Shown here piece after piece: positions 20,005 through 31,200 of a stretch of DNA of 64,000 nucleotides. Made by a program: the position numbers and the translations under genes. Source of the DNA: Aurantiochytrium sp. KH105 (taxonomy: Eukaryota; Sar; Bigyra; Thraustochytrida; Thraustochytriidae); NCBI GenBank assembly GCA_003116975.1, contig BGKB01000021.1, positions 434,001-498,000 on the forward strand, given 5' to 3'. Each line of letters begins with the position of its first letter. Positions within the stretch are counted from its first letter, which is position 1. The notes beneath the pieces are model-generated. The model made no database searches, was not told the origin of the DNA, and worked only from the letters and a program-made list of their open reading frames with translations.

Positions 20005-22584
20005 TCATGCTTCACCTTCTCCAGCTTCTGGGTCCTGCTCGGCTGCAGCGGCAAGACTTTGCTCGAGGAGCTCCTCGGGGGTCAATCCTTGCTCGCGTTG
20101 AACGCGAGAATTATGATTAAGCGTCTTGAGAGCGTCGTCAAGCATAAAGACCTTGGAAGAGCCCATACGGAAGAGATCGTTCTTTGCATCGGGCCCGAGC
20201 ACCGCCGTGAGAAGCGCAACGAGCGACGGACGATCGTTTTGACCAGGCTTCCACTCAATGCCGTGTGCAGCGAGCAGATAAGGGTAGCGCTCGAGAATAT
20301 CTTCAAAGTCCTTTCGCACGGGGTAGCCTTGCCTGCGGACCTGGATCATTTGCAAGACGCCAAGCGCGCGCAGCTGCGCCAGGACGAGCGGGGCATCCCA
20401 GTGAAACTGCGCGAGACTCTTGGTTTCGTTTGGCTTGATGCACCGCACAAAGTGAAGATCTGTAGAGAGCAGGATGCTGGACAGTGCCGCGAGCTGCGCG
20501 CGGAAAAAGGACGAAACACTCTCGAGCTTGGCCATTTTACGCGTGTTGCGCGGACCACCGTCGTCAAGACCAGCAGCCTCTGCCGCGGCGGCGGAACGGG
20601 CCGTGACCTTGAAGCGCGTGTGCGGTGCCTCATTGGGTTTGAGGAGCGTGCGCGCAAAGTCCTCGTGGCCTTTGCCATCGACAATGAGTGAACGCAAATC
20701 GGGCTGGAGATGATCGGAGTTCTTGGAAACAAGTCCCGGGGCCTCGTACTTGACGGGACCGGCAAAGTGGACAATCTCAAAAGTCTGGTCGAACTTGGAG
20801 AGGATGAGGCGGCTGTTGGATTCGCCATAAATGGACTGAAGACCAAGAAAGAAGTTTTCATCCGACCCCCGTGCGCCGAGAGCTCCTTGCTCATCGAGAA
20901 GCTGGAAGAGACCGTTGGGGCGACTGTCGAGGAGATGGATGAGATCAGCGTTATCCTCAAACGAGAGCGCTGGGGGCTCGACGTCTTCTGCCTGCAGCGT
21001 GGCACGTTCGAGGTCAAAGATGCAGGTGTCAAACATGCTCTGGAGTTTTTCATTGGCGTAGTTGATGCAGAGCTGCTCAAAGGAGTTCGTCTGCAGCACC
21101 TCGAATCCAAATACATCGAGGATTCCAATAAAAAGTGTCGACTTGTCCTTACCGCCATGCGATACGGACAAGTTGGTGGCGATGTTGACGCGCTCAACGA
21201 GCCAATCAAAGAGCGAAGCGTAAAGTGCCTTTGCGAGGCCATCGCGCGAGGCCTCTGCTTCGGGCAAGCTGAGGGGCACGATGCTTACAGAGGTGCGGCG
21301 ACCTGCTCGGACCGACCGGCGCTCGAGGGCGGTCTTGAGGGCGTCCGGGTGCACGCCGAGCAAACCAGGGAGCGCAGGGTGCACATCGACACACTTGACG
21401 CCGACGGGTCCATTGGACTCAAAGGAGATGTTACCGAGGAGAAGAATGCCGACGAGAATCTTCCACATTTTGGCCTTTTCATCAGAACTGAAGCCGAGCA
21501 GATCGAGCGAGACGAGAAGGTGCTCGAAATCCTGGAGATCGCGTTGACGCACGCTGGCTCGGTTTTTGGTCGAGTGCGAACTCGCGACTTGCTCTTCACC
21601 ATCGGCGCTCTCGTCGGGATCTTGCTCAGAAAGGTAGCGGTATTCTGCAACGTCGCCGAGACCAGCGAGATCCTCGGGAAGAAGGTCCTCGGGCAAAAGA
21701 CCATTCGCAGAACCGGCGAGGAGCTGGTAAAAGATGTGGTAATTGCGCTCGCCCACGCCGTGAAGCGTGAGACGACTCTTTTCGAGAAGAAAATGCAGGG
21801 TGCGCGCGCCAACAATGACGCCGTCCTTGTCGTAGTCGAGACGCACGAACTTGCCGAAACGACTGGAGTTGTCGTTGCGGACCGTCTGGGCGTTGCCAAA
21901 AGCCTCGAGAACCGGGTTTGTCTCGACGATACTCGTTTCGAGTTCGGTAGCGTTTTCCTGCGCCGCGGCCGCGCCGGCGTCGCCGTTAGAGCTTGTAACG
22001 GAGGATCGTCCGAGCTTGGGGGCACCGCGCTTGCCAAAGAGACCAACTACACTAAAGCTGGAGCGCGGTTTTTTCTTGGCGCCAATACTCTTGCGTCGGC
22101 GCGCGCTCGCGGTGGCCAGGTAGGCCATGACCCGCTTGGACGCCTCGGTCTTGCCAGCACCGCTTTCGCCGTTGACAAGAACACTCTGCGATTTTCCGCG
22201 GAAGCCATTTTGCAAAAGGTCTCTGTAGACGCGATCTGCGACGTTGTGCAGAAACTCATCGTCCTCAACGTTGTGGTAGGGGTTAACGCTAAGAAGAACG
22301 TCTCCAATGTGCGTGTAGATTTTGTCGTTGAGGGCGCGTTCCCGAAGAATGTGCAAGAGTCCGGCTTCGTTCATGTCGCCCATCTGATAAATGTCAGAGA
22401 GCGAGGTGTCGTCATGGCTGGGGTCATAGGCTTCGGTAACGTCGATTGAGACCTCGTACTCGCCCTCGCCATCTTGTTCAGCGACGATGAGCGAGTCCCC
22501 ATTGGACTTTTTCACCCGCATGAGTCTCCACCCGACCTCTGCGTCTGCGACCCAGACCTTGTCGTCGGCGTCCATGGCGCTCAT
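20005..22584 (-). CDS. Myosin heavy chain consisting of motor domain only
   Basis: This is an 859-residue myosin motor starting at the ATG at 22584 (a second Met is three residues on). P-loop GESGAGKT is at 139-146, switch I NDNSSRFG at 237-244 and switch II DVFGFE is in the mid-region. The actin-binding and SH regions (FVRCIKPNE, LGVLQMIQVRRQGYP) and the converter (MGSSKVFMLDDAL) are present, so actin-based ATPase activity is expected. Loop 1 carries an insert of about 55 residues (Lys/Arg then Ser/Ala-rich). After the converter only about 40 residues remain, acidic and Glu-rich. I see no IQ motif, coiled coil, FERM, MyTH4 or other tail, so the class cannot be assigned. The frame is unbroken. 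A missed 3' exon could add a tail. Confidence 0.9.
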   Translation of the reverse strand: MSAMDADDKVWVADAEVGWRLMRVKKSNGDSLIVAEQDGEGEYEVSIDVTEAYDPSHDDTSLSDIYQMGDMNEAGLLHILRERALNDKIYTHIGDVLLSVNPYHNVEDDEFLHNVADRVYRDLLQNGFRGKSQSVLVNGESGAGKTEASKRVMAYLATASARRRKSIGAKKKPRSSFSVVGLFGKRGAPKLGRSSVTSSNGDAGAAAAQENATELETSIVETNPVLEAFGNAQTVRNDNSSRFGKFVRLDYDKDGVIVGARTLHFLLEKSRLTLHGVGERNYHIFYQLLAGSANGLLPEDLLPEDLAGLGDVAEYRYLSEQDPDESADGEEQVASSHSTKNRASVRQRDLQDFEHLLVSLDLLGFSSDEKAKMWKILVGILLLGNISFESNGPVGVKCVDVHPALPGLLGVHPDALKTALERRSVRAGRRTSVSIVPLSLPEAEASRDGLAKALYASLFDWLVERVNIATNLSVSHGGKDKSTLFIGILDVFGFEVLQTNSFEQLCINYANEKLQSMFDTCIFDLERATLQAEDVEPPALSFEDNADLIHLLDSRPNGLFQLLDEQGALGARGSDENFFLGLQSIYGESNSRLILSKFDQTFEIVHFAGPVKYEAPGLVSKNSDHLQPDLRSLIVDGKGHEDFARTLLKPNEAPHTRFKVTARSAAAAEAAGLDDGGPRNTRKMAKLESVSSFFRAQLAALSSILLSTDLHFVRCIKPNETKSLAQFHWDAPLVLAQLRALGVLQMIQVRRQGYPVRKDFEDILERYPYLLAAHGIEWKPGQNDRPSLVALLTAVLGPDAKNDLFRMGSSKVFMLDDALKTLNHNSRVQREQGLTPEELLEQSLAAAAEQDPEAGEGEA

Positions 22585-23309
22585 GGTGTCACCACCGAGC
22601 ACTCTCTCGAGCGTCTGTCTGACTGTTTGTCTGTCTGTCTACCCGCCTTGCCCGTCCGTCTGCGTGCAGACTTTCTCGCCAACCTCGCCGCTCGCGGCGT
22701 GCGCAACGGCGGTATGTATGTATCTATGTCTGTATTTCGGTGCTGGACGACGACGACGACGACGACGACCACCGTAAAGCAGCACTTCGTGGCCTAGCTG
22801 CGCAACAGCGCTCGCGACAGCGTTCGCGACGTCGGCGCGTCCGCCGGCCTGGCGCGAGGGCCCCGCCTGCGCTCGCAGCTCCTTCGCCGTCTGTATCCCG
22901 TCTGCCCGCCGGCCTCGGCCGCCTCGGCTCGCGGGTCTGCAGCCTCCCTCGCCGCGAGCAAGCCGGGCCAGCTGGTTTTCGCGTGCGGCGCGTGCCGCGA
23001 TTGCCCCTCGCTTGCTCGCTCGCTCGCTCCGGCGCTCCCTCGCTCCGGCGCTCGCTCGCTCTCCGGGCGAGCGGCCTGCGGCCCCGGCCAGCGGCGGGCG
23101 GGCGGGCCCAGCGCGTCCGGACGCCCGCGTGCTCGCGCGCTCCCTCGCTCGCGCGGCGCCGAGGTGCTTGGCCTCGCGCGCGCGGGCTCGGCTGATTCCG
23201 AAATGTATGAGTGAACGAACGATTAGGCATAGTATGAATGTATAGTATAGGCCTATAGTATGTAGTAGTATCATAGACACAAGAGGAGAAACCCTGCCTG
23301 GTGAAAAAC

Positions 23310-23360
<51 letters not shown>

Positions 23361-24400
23361 GAGGAAAGCAGCGGAGGCGGAGCGACCCACCGACCCAGCC
23401 TCGCCTGCCCCGCCTCGCCCCGCCAGCCCGACGCCGGCGCTCTAAGCCGCGTGCGAACGCGCTTCCGGACGGAGGATCTGGACGAAGCAGGCGCTGCGCA
23501 GCACAGAGCGCAGGCCGCTGCGCCGCGGGGGCAAATGGAGACGGCGCGCGCGCAAGTGGACCACCCGCGCGGTGCACGCGCACAGCGCAGGAAAGCGCAC
23601 ACCAGAAAGAGGGAAAACAGAGAGAGGGAGAGAGAGAGAAGAAAAGAAAGAAGGAAAGAAAAACTCGCACACGCAGGAAAGAGAATGTACGCCACGCGAG
23701 AAGAGGTAAGGGGCAGGCGCGGGGGGGGCACAGGGCGAGTAGAGGCAGGCCTGGCCCGGTATGCACACGTGGGCGAGCTGGAGGGGTTTCGCCGAGTAGG
23801 GGCGACGGGGGTGGGGAATCTGCCGAGAGTCGCAAAAGACGCCCCTGAGTACATGGCGCGCGCCATGGCCTGCTGGGAGGCGCGCGCCGCACCGAGCAAG
23901 GCCGTGACTGCGACTGACAGTATGTCGCGACGTCGATGAGGGAGATGGCTGTCCTGTCGTAAGAGGAAGAGGAGGGTGTTGGACGAAGCTGATCGATGAT
24001 GACGCCAATGCTTTGCTGAGCAAAAGCAACGAGAAAGTGGACAAGCAGAAGAAGAAGAAGAAGAAGAATCGTCTCGATCTTGACGAACTCGTCCGCAAAA
24101 GCTCGAGGAGCGAGGTGCAACCAAACAAAGACGGCAATGCTTTTCATGGTCGTAGGTTAAAAGATCGCACCAAACAAGGTCTGGAATAAAAGGTGAAGGA
24201 GAAAGAAGAATGGTCGGAGTTCCTGACGAGCTCACGATTGCTCCGCTACGAACAGAAAAAGCTCGAAAAGCGCGGTGTACCAATACGAAGACGCGTTTCA
24301 CAAAGATGCCTTTCACATTTGCGAAAAATCTCTCCAACGGTAAGCATCACGATTGTTCTTTTGTGACGATGGGATACCTCTGGCAGAAAACTCTCCAATT
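22585..24400. other. Repeat-rich 5' flank of the myosin gene
   Basis: No gene is supported over 1.8 kb. It contains a TCTG run (22614-22641) 30 bp upstream of the myosin ATG, a (GAC)n run at about 22747-22770 and a very GC-rich zone (22800-23190). It also has (AAAG)n at 23311-23360, GAGAGA/AAAGAAAG tracts at about 23615-23665 and (AAG)n at about 24045-24066. Long minus-strand open frames run across this zone but encode Arg/Ala/Ser or Phe/Leu/Ser low complexity. Confidence 0.6.
23311..23360 (+). repeat. (AAAG)n microsatellite
   Basis: About twelve AAAG units are uninterrupted, in the long upstream flank of the myosin gene. Confidence 0.95.
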
Positions 24401-25120
24401 TTAGTCGCTGCCGCACGCGCGAGCGTACTTGCTGCCCTCGACGACTTGATAGTTTGCGCGACGATGCTGCAACGGAGGAAGATTTCCCGAAGGTTTGCCA
24501 CGATTGAGGAGCTCGCCATCATCGTCGACGAGAACAAAGGAGTCAAAGGATGGTGGACACCACACGAGCTTGAAGGCGATGGCACTCTGGAATTGTACAT
24601 GGGCCACATCGTGCGGTGGGTCTTCGCCAGCGCCATTTTGACAAGTAGACCAAGATCCTCCTGGTCCAAGGTCCGGGGTACTGGCAATGCGAATGCCTTC
24701 GCCAAGCGGATTTCCGCGTGCAATGCCAGGAATGCGTCCGTCGTGTTCCTCGTCGGCTACGTCCATGCGCATGGTGGTGAGGTCCACATGGTTGTAGTCA
24801 TTGAAGGCATGACCCGTGTAGCCTTTGCCAGGTTGCGCGTTTTCCAGGTCGCGAAGACCGCCGGCCCAGAGTAGTTTCCTGCGGACATCGGGCCAGTCGC
24901 CTTGGAGCGTCTCGGTGGACAGCCCGCGTACGCGCTCTTGCACGTTGCGCAGGCGCTCCACGGCAGTCCCGGGGTATCGTTTGAGCATTTCCGTGTCGTC
25001 GCACAAGTACGCTTCTTCTCTTGTGGCGGCGGCGGAGACAGCGCAGGTGGCAAAAAGAGACACGACAACGACGACGACAACGACCAGGAGGGCTGCGAGG
25101 GTCGAGGGCTTGGCCTGCAT
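24401..25120 (-). CDS. Secreted protein of unknown function
   Basis: This is a 239-residue protein from the ATG at 25120. Residues 1-30 are a clear signal peptide with a poly-Val core, cleaved near ALA/VSAAA. The mature part is globular, with LKRYPGTAVERLRNVQERV, then DWPDVRRKLLWAGGLRDL, GYTGHAFNDYNHVDLTTM, a CQNGAGED turn and FKLVWCPPSFDSFVLVDDDG. It has four cysteines in the mature part. I recall similar unnamed secreted proteins in protists but no function. An alternative 3' end exists: a donor GTACGC near the C-terminus and an acceptor TTCTGCCAG about 49 nt on would replace the last residues (after EGSK) with a different tail ending at 24313. The unspliced form keeps the last Cys and is preferred. 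Confidence 0.65.
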   Translation of the reverse strand: MQAKPSTLAALLVVVVVVVVSLFATCAVSAAATREEAYLCDDTEMLKRYPGTAVERLRNVQERVRGLSTETLQGDWPDVRRKLLWAGGLRDLENAQPGKGYTGHAFNDYNHVDLTTMRMDVADEEHDGRIPGIARGNPLGEGIRIASTPDLGPGGSWSTCQNGAGEDPPHDVAHVQFQSAIAFKLVWCPPSFDSFVLVDDDGELLNRGKPSGNLPPLQHRRANYQVVEGSKYARACGSD

Positions 25121-25194
25121 TCTGCTTCTGCTGCACAGATACACGAGACCTGGCAAGTCAAGCTAAGCCAGTCCCTTGCCGCCCGTCGAGAGCT

Positions 25195-25582
25195 TCAGGT
25201 CCGCGATGCTCTCAACGCCTCCATCGTGCGTGGCACCGAAGCGCGGCGCAGAGCAATTTTGCTATTGTTGAGACTCCCTTGCTTCGCTGGACTTGACATA
25301 GGACCTGCGCTTTGGCTGTCTCGACGCTTCGGACCCCAGAGCGCACGCAGATCGATCGCAGCAAAACCCAAACTCCTCAACTCCAACTTGAAAACAAGCG
25401 CAAGAGCCCAGGAAAGTAAAGCAATCAAGCACGTCGATTGATACGTACAATGCAGACTCACCGCAAGAAGATGGGCAGCACCGAATGGACCACGCCGCTT
25501 TTAACTTGAAGTTGTCGCAAACTTCAGACGACCACAGACACCTTACTTACCTTTCAGTGCCTTGTCTGGGGATGTAAGTCAT
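25195..25582 (-). CDS. Candidate small three-exon gene, unknown product
   Basis: This is a tentative 82-residue product from complement(join(25195..25375, 25462..25497, 25551..25582)). The first donor is a perfect GTAAGT after AAAG (intron 25498-25550, 53 nt) and the second is GTGAGT (intron 25376-25461, 86 nt). Both are phase 2, like nearly all other introns in this window, and the joined frame stays open. The predicted protein starts MTYIPRQGTE and is basic, with a hydrophobic patch near residues 13-22 and no known domain. It ends only 75 bp before the ATG of the secreted-protein gene on the same strand, so it might instead be upstream exons of that transcript. The last acceptor (TTGAG) is weak. 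Confidence 0.3.
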
Positions 25583-26235
25583 GTTTGAGCGCAGCAGCGA
25601 CGGCGTTCAACTCACTCGGGACTATTTGAGGCGCAACAGCACTATTGGAGGCCTGCTAAACCGTGTGCACGGCGTTAATGGTGACCTGCGGGATGAAGTT
25701 AATTCTCGATTCGTCAGTCAGACTTGGAATAGTATTTACTGCATGGCCCAGCACGCTCTGCTGGAAGCGACAAATCTGCGGCTTGTTCTCACACATATCT
25801 TCAATATCGCAGGTCTCCATGTAGGTCGCCACGAGATCCTCGATTTCGCACAATGGCAGCCAATCCGATTGGTTCATTTCATCTCCTGATCTTGCTAAAT
25901 CTTTGTTTTCTGTTGTAAGTCGACCTTTCCGCACAACTCGAAGCGGGATGTGACCACACTCTGGTCTCTCGAGCATGACCAACCACACACCTCTTAGCGG
26001 GCTCTTACATTGAGAAAAATCCTATGCGTATCTCGGCACCCCTCGAACGGACGATGTGTCGCATCAAGAGACCAAGTGCCCGTCCATCCCCCATTCCTTT
26101 CTTCATTTACGCAGACATCCATATTCCAAAAGACGCCACAGCAGCGATTCTCTCAAGTTCCTAATTCTTCAAGAGAGTGACGTCTTTAGCAAGTAGTAAA
26201 CCGATTTCGAGCGAGATCTTGCTTGTGCTTCCACG
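25583..26235. other. Intergenic with an unassigned minus-strand open frame
   Basis: A minus-strand open stretch covers 25656-25988. It encodes a Cys-containing, fairly protein-like segment (for example LCEIEDLVATYMETCDIEDMC) but begins on GTG and has no recognised domain. It may be a gene fragment. The rest is non-repetitive sequence with no feature I can support. Confidence 0.4.
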
Positions 26236-28205
26236 ATGTCCGCGGATTGTGCGAGCGGGTGCTTGCACAGGGACATTTATTTTGTTCGCTCGCTCGCTTA
26301 TTACTCTTCTGAGTCCAACTGTGACTCCACCAAGAACTTTGACGATGCTTGCAGCAGTGTGAACATTGAGGATGAAGAGAACGACTCAGATTGGGAGGAC
26401 GGTCAATTCAGCCCGTCAGCATGGAGTGAGAGAACGCAACACTGTACCGACAGACGCGACGCTCGTGCGGGAATCGAGGTCATGAAAGAACTCATCGCTG
26501 CTGGTAGGCTCTCGAGGCTGCGATGAGTCTATGGAACAGACGCTCGTGTCCTTACAAACGAAATTCACGGCTAAGTGGGACTCTGCACCGTGTGAGGTGA
26601 TCACACGGACGCGGAGCTTTGCAAATGATAGTACAGTAAGCTCGGACAAGTATGGCCTCAGTAGTGTGTTGCCCGACACAAGGAGATTGCGAAGTTCATG
26701 GAATTGACCGTGAGTTAGATCACATGCTACACAAATGGTTTCATGCTATGCCACAGAAATTGACGACGCATTCGTGAAGGAGGGTGGCTCCTGTGATGTA
26801 TCGCTGGCGCATTTTCTCTGTCACACATGCAGCAGCAAGCGGCTGGTACCGTCAAAGACCTCGCCTTCGGTCTCAATCGTCATCAGCTCTCCGCCTGGGT
26901 CGACATGAATGCGTCCGAAATTACCTTGACAACGATGGAGCTTGGGGTCTTATCCTCGAAATGTTTCGCAATGGTGCTGACGACTGATGTCCTCACACGC
27001 CCCTTCTGTCTCGCCGAGCTCAAATTTGCTGTGAAACACTTCAAGCAAAATATCAGCGAACACATCTTCTTTCTCGTCGAGGAGGATGATCGTTTTGACC
27101 CTTGGCCGACTGGCGAGGATGGATCATGGGTATGCGAAATCGAACTCGAAGACCTCGAACGTAGGCTCGAGGACCACAGCGATGCGAAACAAAAGTTGGA
27201 CATCAAAAATAAGTTCATAGAAGAGGAGAAGCACAAGTTGAAGTTGCGAATAGAAGAGGCGCAGTTACGAGAAAAAAATGCGCAGCAAAATGTCAAAAAA
27301 CAACGCGATCTTGCAGAGAGATAGAGGAAAAAAATTGAACTTATTCGAGAACGACATCGTGTTTTGGTGGACGAGGGGCATTATCTCGATTCGATAGCGT
27401 TGGTCGTGCAGAAGACTATGAAACGAAGGCAAAAGACTGCGAGGAGGAGGCTAAGGTCGCTCACCGAGAGGAGAAGAAATATCAAAATGCTGTACAGCTC
27501 ATCGAAGAGTTGGAAAATATGGGGGACTATCATCCTCTGGACTACATTAGGAACGCAAGACGTGCATTGAAAGAGTGCATTGCTATTCCGTATCGACGTC
27601 GAAAACACGAGGAAGATGCCATGCTCCGAGAGCTTATGAGGCGTGCAGGACTTCCCTCGCTGCAGGGAGAAGCACGAGGGGGCGGAACTGTCAAAGAAGT
27701 CGTCTCTCCAGTCAAGATATTCTTGTCAGGCAAGCAGAGGTCCAAAGTACTCCAGGCCCTCAAGGAGCGTCTACCCTTGGAACATTCCGAAGTCACGATT
27801 GCTGGGGACGCGGATTCCTGCGACGTCATTCTTGTCTCGCTCGAGCCTGGGTGCGAGGGAGAGGTAGAACAGCAGTGCAGACTTGATGATGGCACTCTTC
27901 TCAAGAAACCTTTTCTGGCGGTTGAACATGGATGGTGGAAAGGAGATAACAAATCCGGTTTTTCAGAGGATCTGCAGCGAAAATTGTTTAACGAACTCGA
28001 GATTCTCACTTGGCGACCGTCGTTGGGTGTTGCTGACAACTTTGGCAACAAGAGGCAGAGTCGGCGACGGAGCAAGGGAAAGAAATACAGGTCATCGGAG
28101 AAGGAAAGGACTTACGCAATGCTTCCAGGCTACACCACAGAGCATGAGCTACCTGCGTTGATCGATGAGCTGGTCAGACGTGCGAGACGGGTATCGAAGC
28201 AATGA
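26236..28205 (+). pseudogene. Broken TIR-like domain gene
   Basis: Three open pieces seem to be parts of one gene. At 26827-27324 the frame reads LSHMQQQAAGTVKDLAFGL, then SAWVDMNASEITLTTMELGV, then TTDVLTRPFCLAELKFAVKHF. This is the pattern of the TIR-like domains (βA SH-Q, βB W-x-D, RPFC-x-x-E helix) common in protists. A coiled coil follows. An in-frame TAG at 27322 is followed by more similar coil, and a frame change at about 27390-27412 leads into the long frame ending at 28205 (ENMGDYHPLDYIRNARR onward). Upstream pieces (26236-26526 and about 26486-26704) also switch frame. Either this is a decayed gene or it has introns I could not place. The RPFC Glu is retained. Confidence 0.5.
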
Positions 28206-31200
28206 AGTGAAAGCTCGCCTAGGCCAAATCATCACCTCAAAGTATGCGGTGATCCCAAGCTAGACGGCGTGAGCAAACTCAAAAATGGCATGGTGGCAAA
28301 GTGCTGGAGGGCGGGTTTTTCACACTAGGATGCACCTGGAGCACCTTGGATTGCGTTTTGAGGCCTGGTTCGAGCGTTTGCAGAAGTCTTCTGAAGAGGA
28401 GTTGATATCGGTGTCGCAGAAGAGCACTGAAACTCCGTTGCCATGGCCATTCGTGGGTGATTGCGCACACGCGCCCTGGTATATGTCTACTTTGCTGTTG
28501 CAGATTTCGCGCAAAACCGCTCCCGCCGGCTTTTTGCGCGTGGTCAGGTACTCAGAGAAGAACCCCTGTAGCTTTACAGAAAGATCGTCTTGGGCTGGAT
28601 GCTGAGTTCTGCAGCGTCTTCGCTGTTGATGAGGCAGGTCGCAACGAGCGGATGAGTTGAGGAGTGGATGCACTCGCTGTTGAACAGCAACTTTGTTGAG
28701 TCTCCTCCTGACGAAGAGCTCAGACCACCACAACTACACGTTTGCGCATCCGACGACTGTGAGCAGGTCAGAGAGTGGGTCGATGTCATCGACTTCCATG
28801 AGGATCTAGGGGGCCTCCACGTTCTGCGAGTTGACGCAGTGCCTGCCGCGCACGTCTGGAAAGCTGCGCATCGTCATTTCACCAAACCGTTGCAAATGAT
28901 GGTCAGTCAGCTCGTTTTTACATCTAGTGGCGGTGATGGTGGACGAGGGCATTTCGTTGATGATGTTGCTTTTTTGCCATCAAGTCTATTTCTTCTGCAG
29001 CGAGAGAAGATATTTCGCACTCGTAGAACGTTGCCATGCTGGAGGTTGTGTTGCAGTTGACACAGATGCAAAACCAATCACAAAGAGATAGAGACAGAAA
29101 AGCGCGTCAAGGAGGAAGAGAGGGTGCTTTCAGGAAATATGTCAATGTCGATGCGGCTGCCAACCGGCTCGTGTTTATGGTGTGTCGATGGAGGAGGCAA
29201 AAGAATACTGACGAGGGCTCCCTCAGAACCTAATGAGGACTTCTAGGCTTCTTCTTCTCCCCCCTCAGAGTTTGCAAGCTGCTCTTTCTGGCTGGCAGGT
29301 CAGGCAGGGAGGTGCCAAGCGCCTCTTGTTGGCTGTGCTGTTGACGGCGGGCCTCCACTTGTGAGTGAATTTCCATGCTCCCAAAGCTGGGTTAGTTCGT
29401 AGCTTGCCACACAATGCTAGCTAGCAGCCTCGTAGGTTGCTTTGGAGGGCTTTCGTCTTCGACTGGGCATGCTCGGGTCGACGGGAAGTAGCCGTCGCAT
29501 CAAGCTTGCGCAACCAAGCAAACGATAAAACACTGTCGCAAGGCGGCGCTCTCGGTTCTGTCGTTAGCGTGCTTTGGAAAGTAGGAAGTACTTCCTGTCT
29601 GACGCCGCCCGGTTCAAAAGGCCCGTGCGCTGCGAACGCGTGACGGCCTGTACTTGTCTCAGTCTCAGCGACTCACACTAACAGCCTCCGGCAGGACAAG
29701 TCTGCCAGTCACTGTCAGATGCAGGCAGTGCACGACGCGGAGTGCATCTTGGAATGACGAGCGAGACTTTGGTCAAGACTAGGCCCGGAATGCATGCGTC
29801 TTCAAAAATAAAAAGAAACTCAGGGCTGCTCGACTGAGCCTCGCGGGATTCATTTGCGGGACGCGACCTCGCGTCTCGCGTCGGTCATGAACGAGAGCTG
29901 CCTTTTGCGATCTTGATTCTACCTGTTGCTGCTGCTGCGCATGCGTCACGTGCTTCGCTGCAAACATCGCCATCATCCTCGACATTCTCCGAATTCCATT
30001 TCATCTCACTTCTACTTCACTTTGTCTTTCCCAGGCCGTGCTGCAGAAAGTTTCCTTCCTCCCCCACCGCTGCCCGTTCTCCTCAGAACGCGCCTTCCCG
30101 AGACACGCAGACTCACTGTCAGCAGCCCAGACAGACTCGAGTCATCCGTCGTTATGGCTTTCCCCCCGCTGCCGCCGCCTTCAGTCCAGCATCTGCAGCC
30201 GGCTGCGGCTGCGGCTGCGGCCGCTGCGGCGACATTCCGAACTTGCGCTATCGGCAGCGGGTCGCTGTCGCTGTGTAGTACTGCAGCAGCTGCCCTGACG
30301 TGCGGAGGCCGATCGAGATCGTGCTCGTTCAGGCTGCTATGAGCAATACGTAAAAACATGGGACGCGCGACGCGTGCTTGCTTGCGCGGCGCTTTCCAAA
30401 AAGAAACAAAAGAAAAACAGCAGCAGTGTATAGCAAGCAGCCTGCAGCAGCAGCCGCAGATCGAAGGGACTACATGGGCCTGTCCTTTCTGCCGCCGCGC
30501 CGGCGCCGATTATCGGACCGGCGTGGGGGCGCCGCGCACGTCTGCGCGCCGAGCCCCCGCGCGCCGTACTTCCCTCCCTCCTTGCGCGGGGTCTCCGCGC
30601 GCCTGTCGACACAGCGTGTGCACCGTCGACGTCGCCGGTCTACCCCCCGGGGACCCGGGCCTCGCGTCTCGGCTTGTTTCGCGGGGTCCGCTATCATCGC
30701 CATGGGTCAGATACCGAAGGTGCTGTTACGGGACGCGGCGGGCGGCGAGGCGTGCTGGGCTGGTCAGCTTTCTGCATTGTTTTCCTTCTTTCAGCGGCGA
30801 GAGCGCCGCGTTTCCGTCTCCTTCTCCCGCGACCGAGCAAGCGTGCCTGGAGTTCGCGCGGTGCGGCACGAGCTGGCTGCTCTGCATTGCTGCTGCGGCG
30901 CTGCGAACTTCTTTCTGCAAGCCCGGCCGATCAGAGCCTGTCGAGGCAAACAAACGCAAAGCTGGCCGACGCCGCCACGGCCGAAGCGGCAGTTAGTGTG
31001 CGCGGCGATGGCCCTACTTCTTTCTTTCTTCCTTGCAAGGTTTTTGAAAGGCCTCCGAGCGCAGCACGTGCACGTGCCGCAGCCAGCCTCACCACTCGCG
31101 CCGCTGCCGCTGCCGCTGCTGCGCTGGTTTCTCGCGACGCGGCGCCACTTGACGCGACGCGACGCCACTTGAACGCTCTCGCGGTACGACGACCGAAGCC

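Noticed and set aside
20710-22449. Long plus-strand open frame (about 579 codons) opposite the myosin gene
   Set aside because: It is antisense to a motor domain with intact catalytic motifs. Such frames arise from GC-biased third positions, and it shows no domain.
22639-24337. Minus-strand open frames of 500 or more codons upstream of the myosin gene
   Set aside because: They consist of Arg/Ala/Ser or Phe/Leu/Ser low complexity generated by AAAG, GAC and GC-rich repeats.
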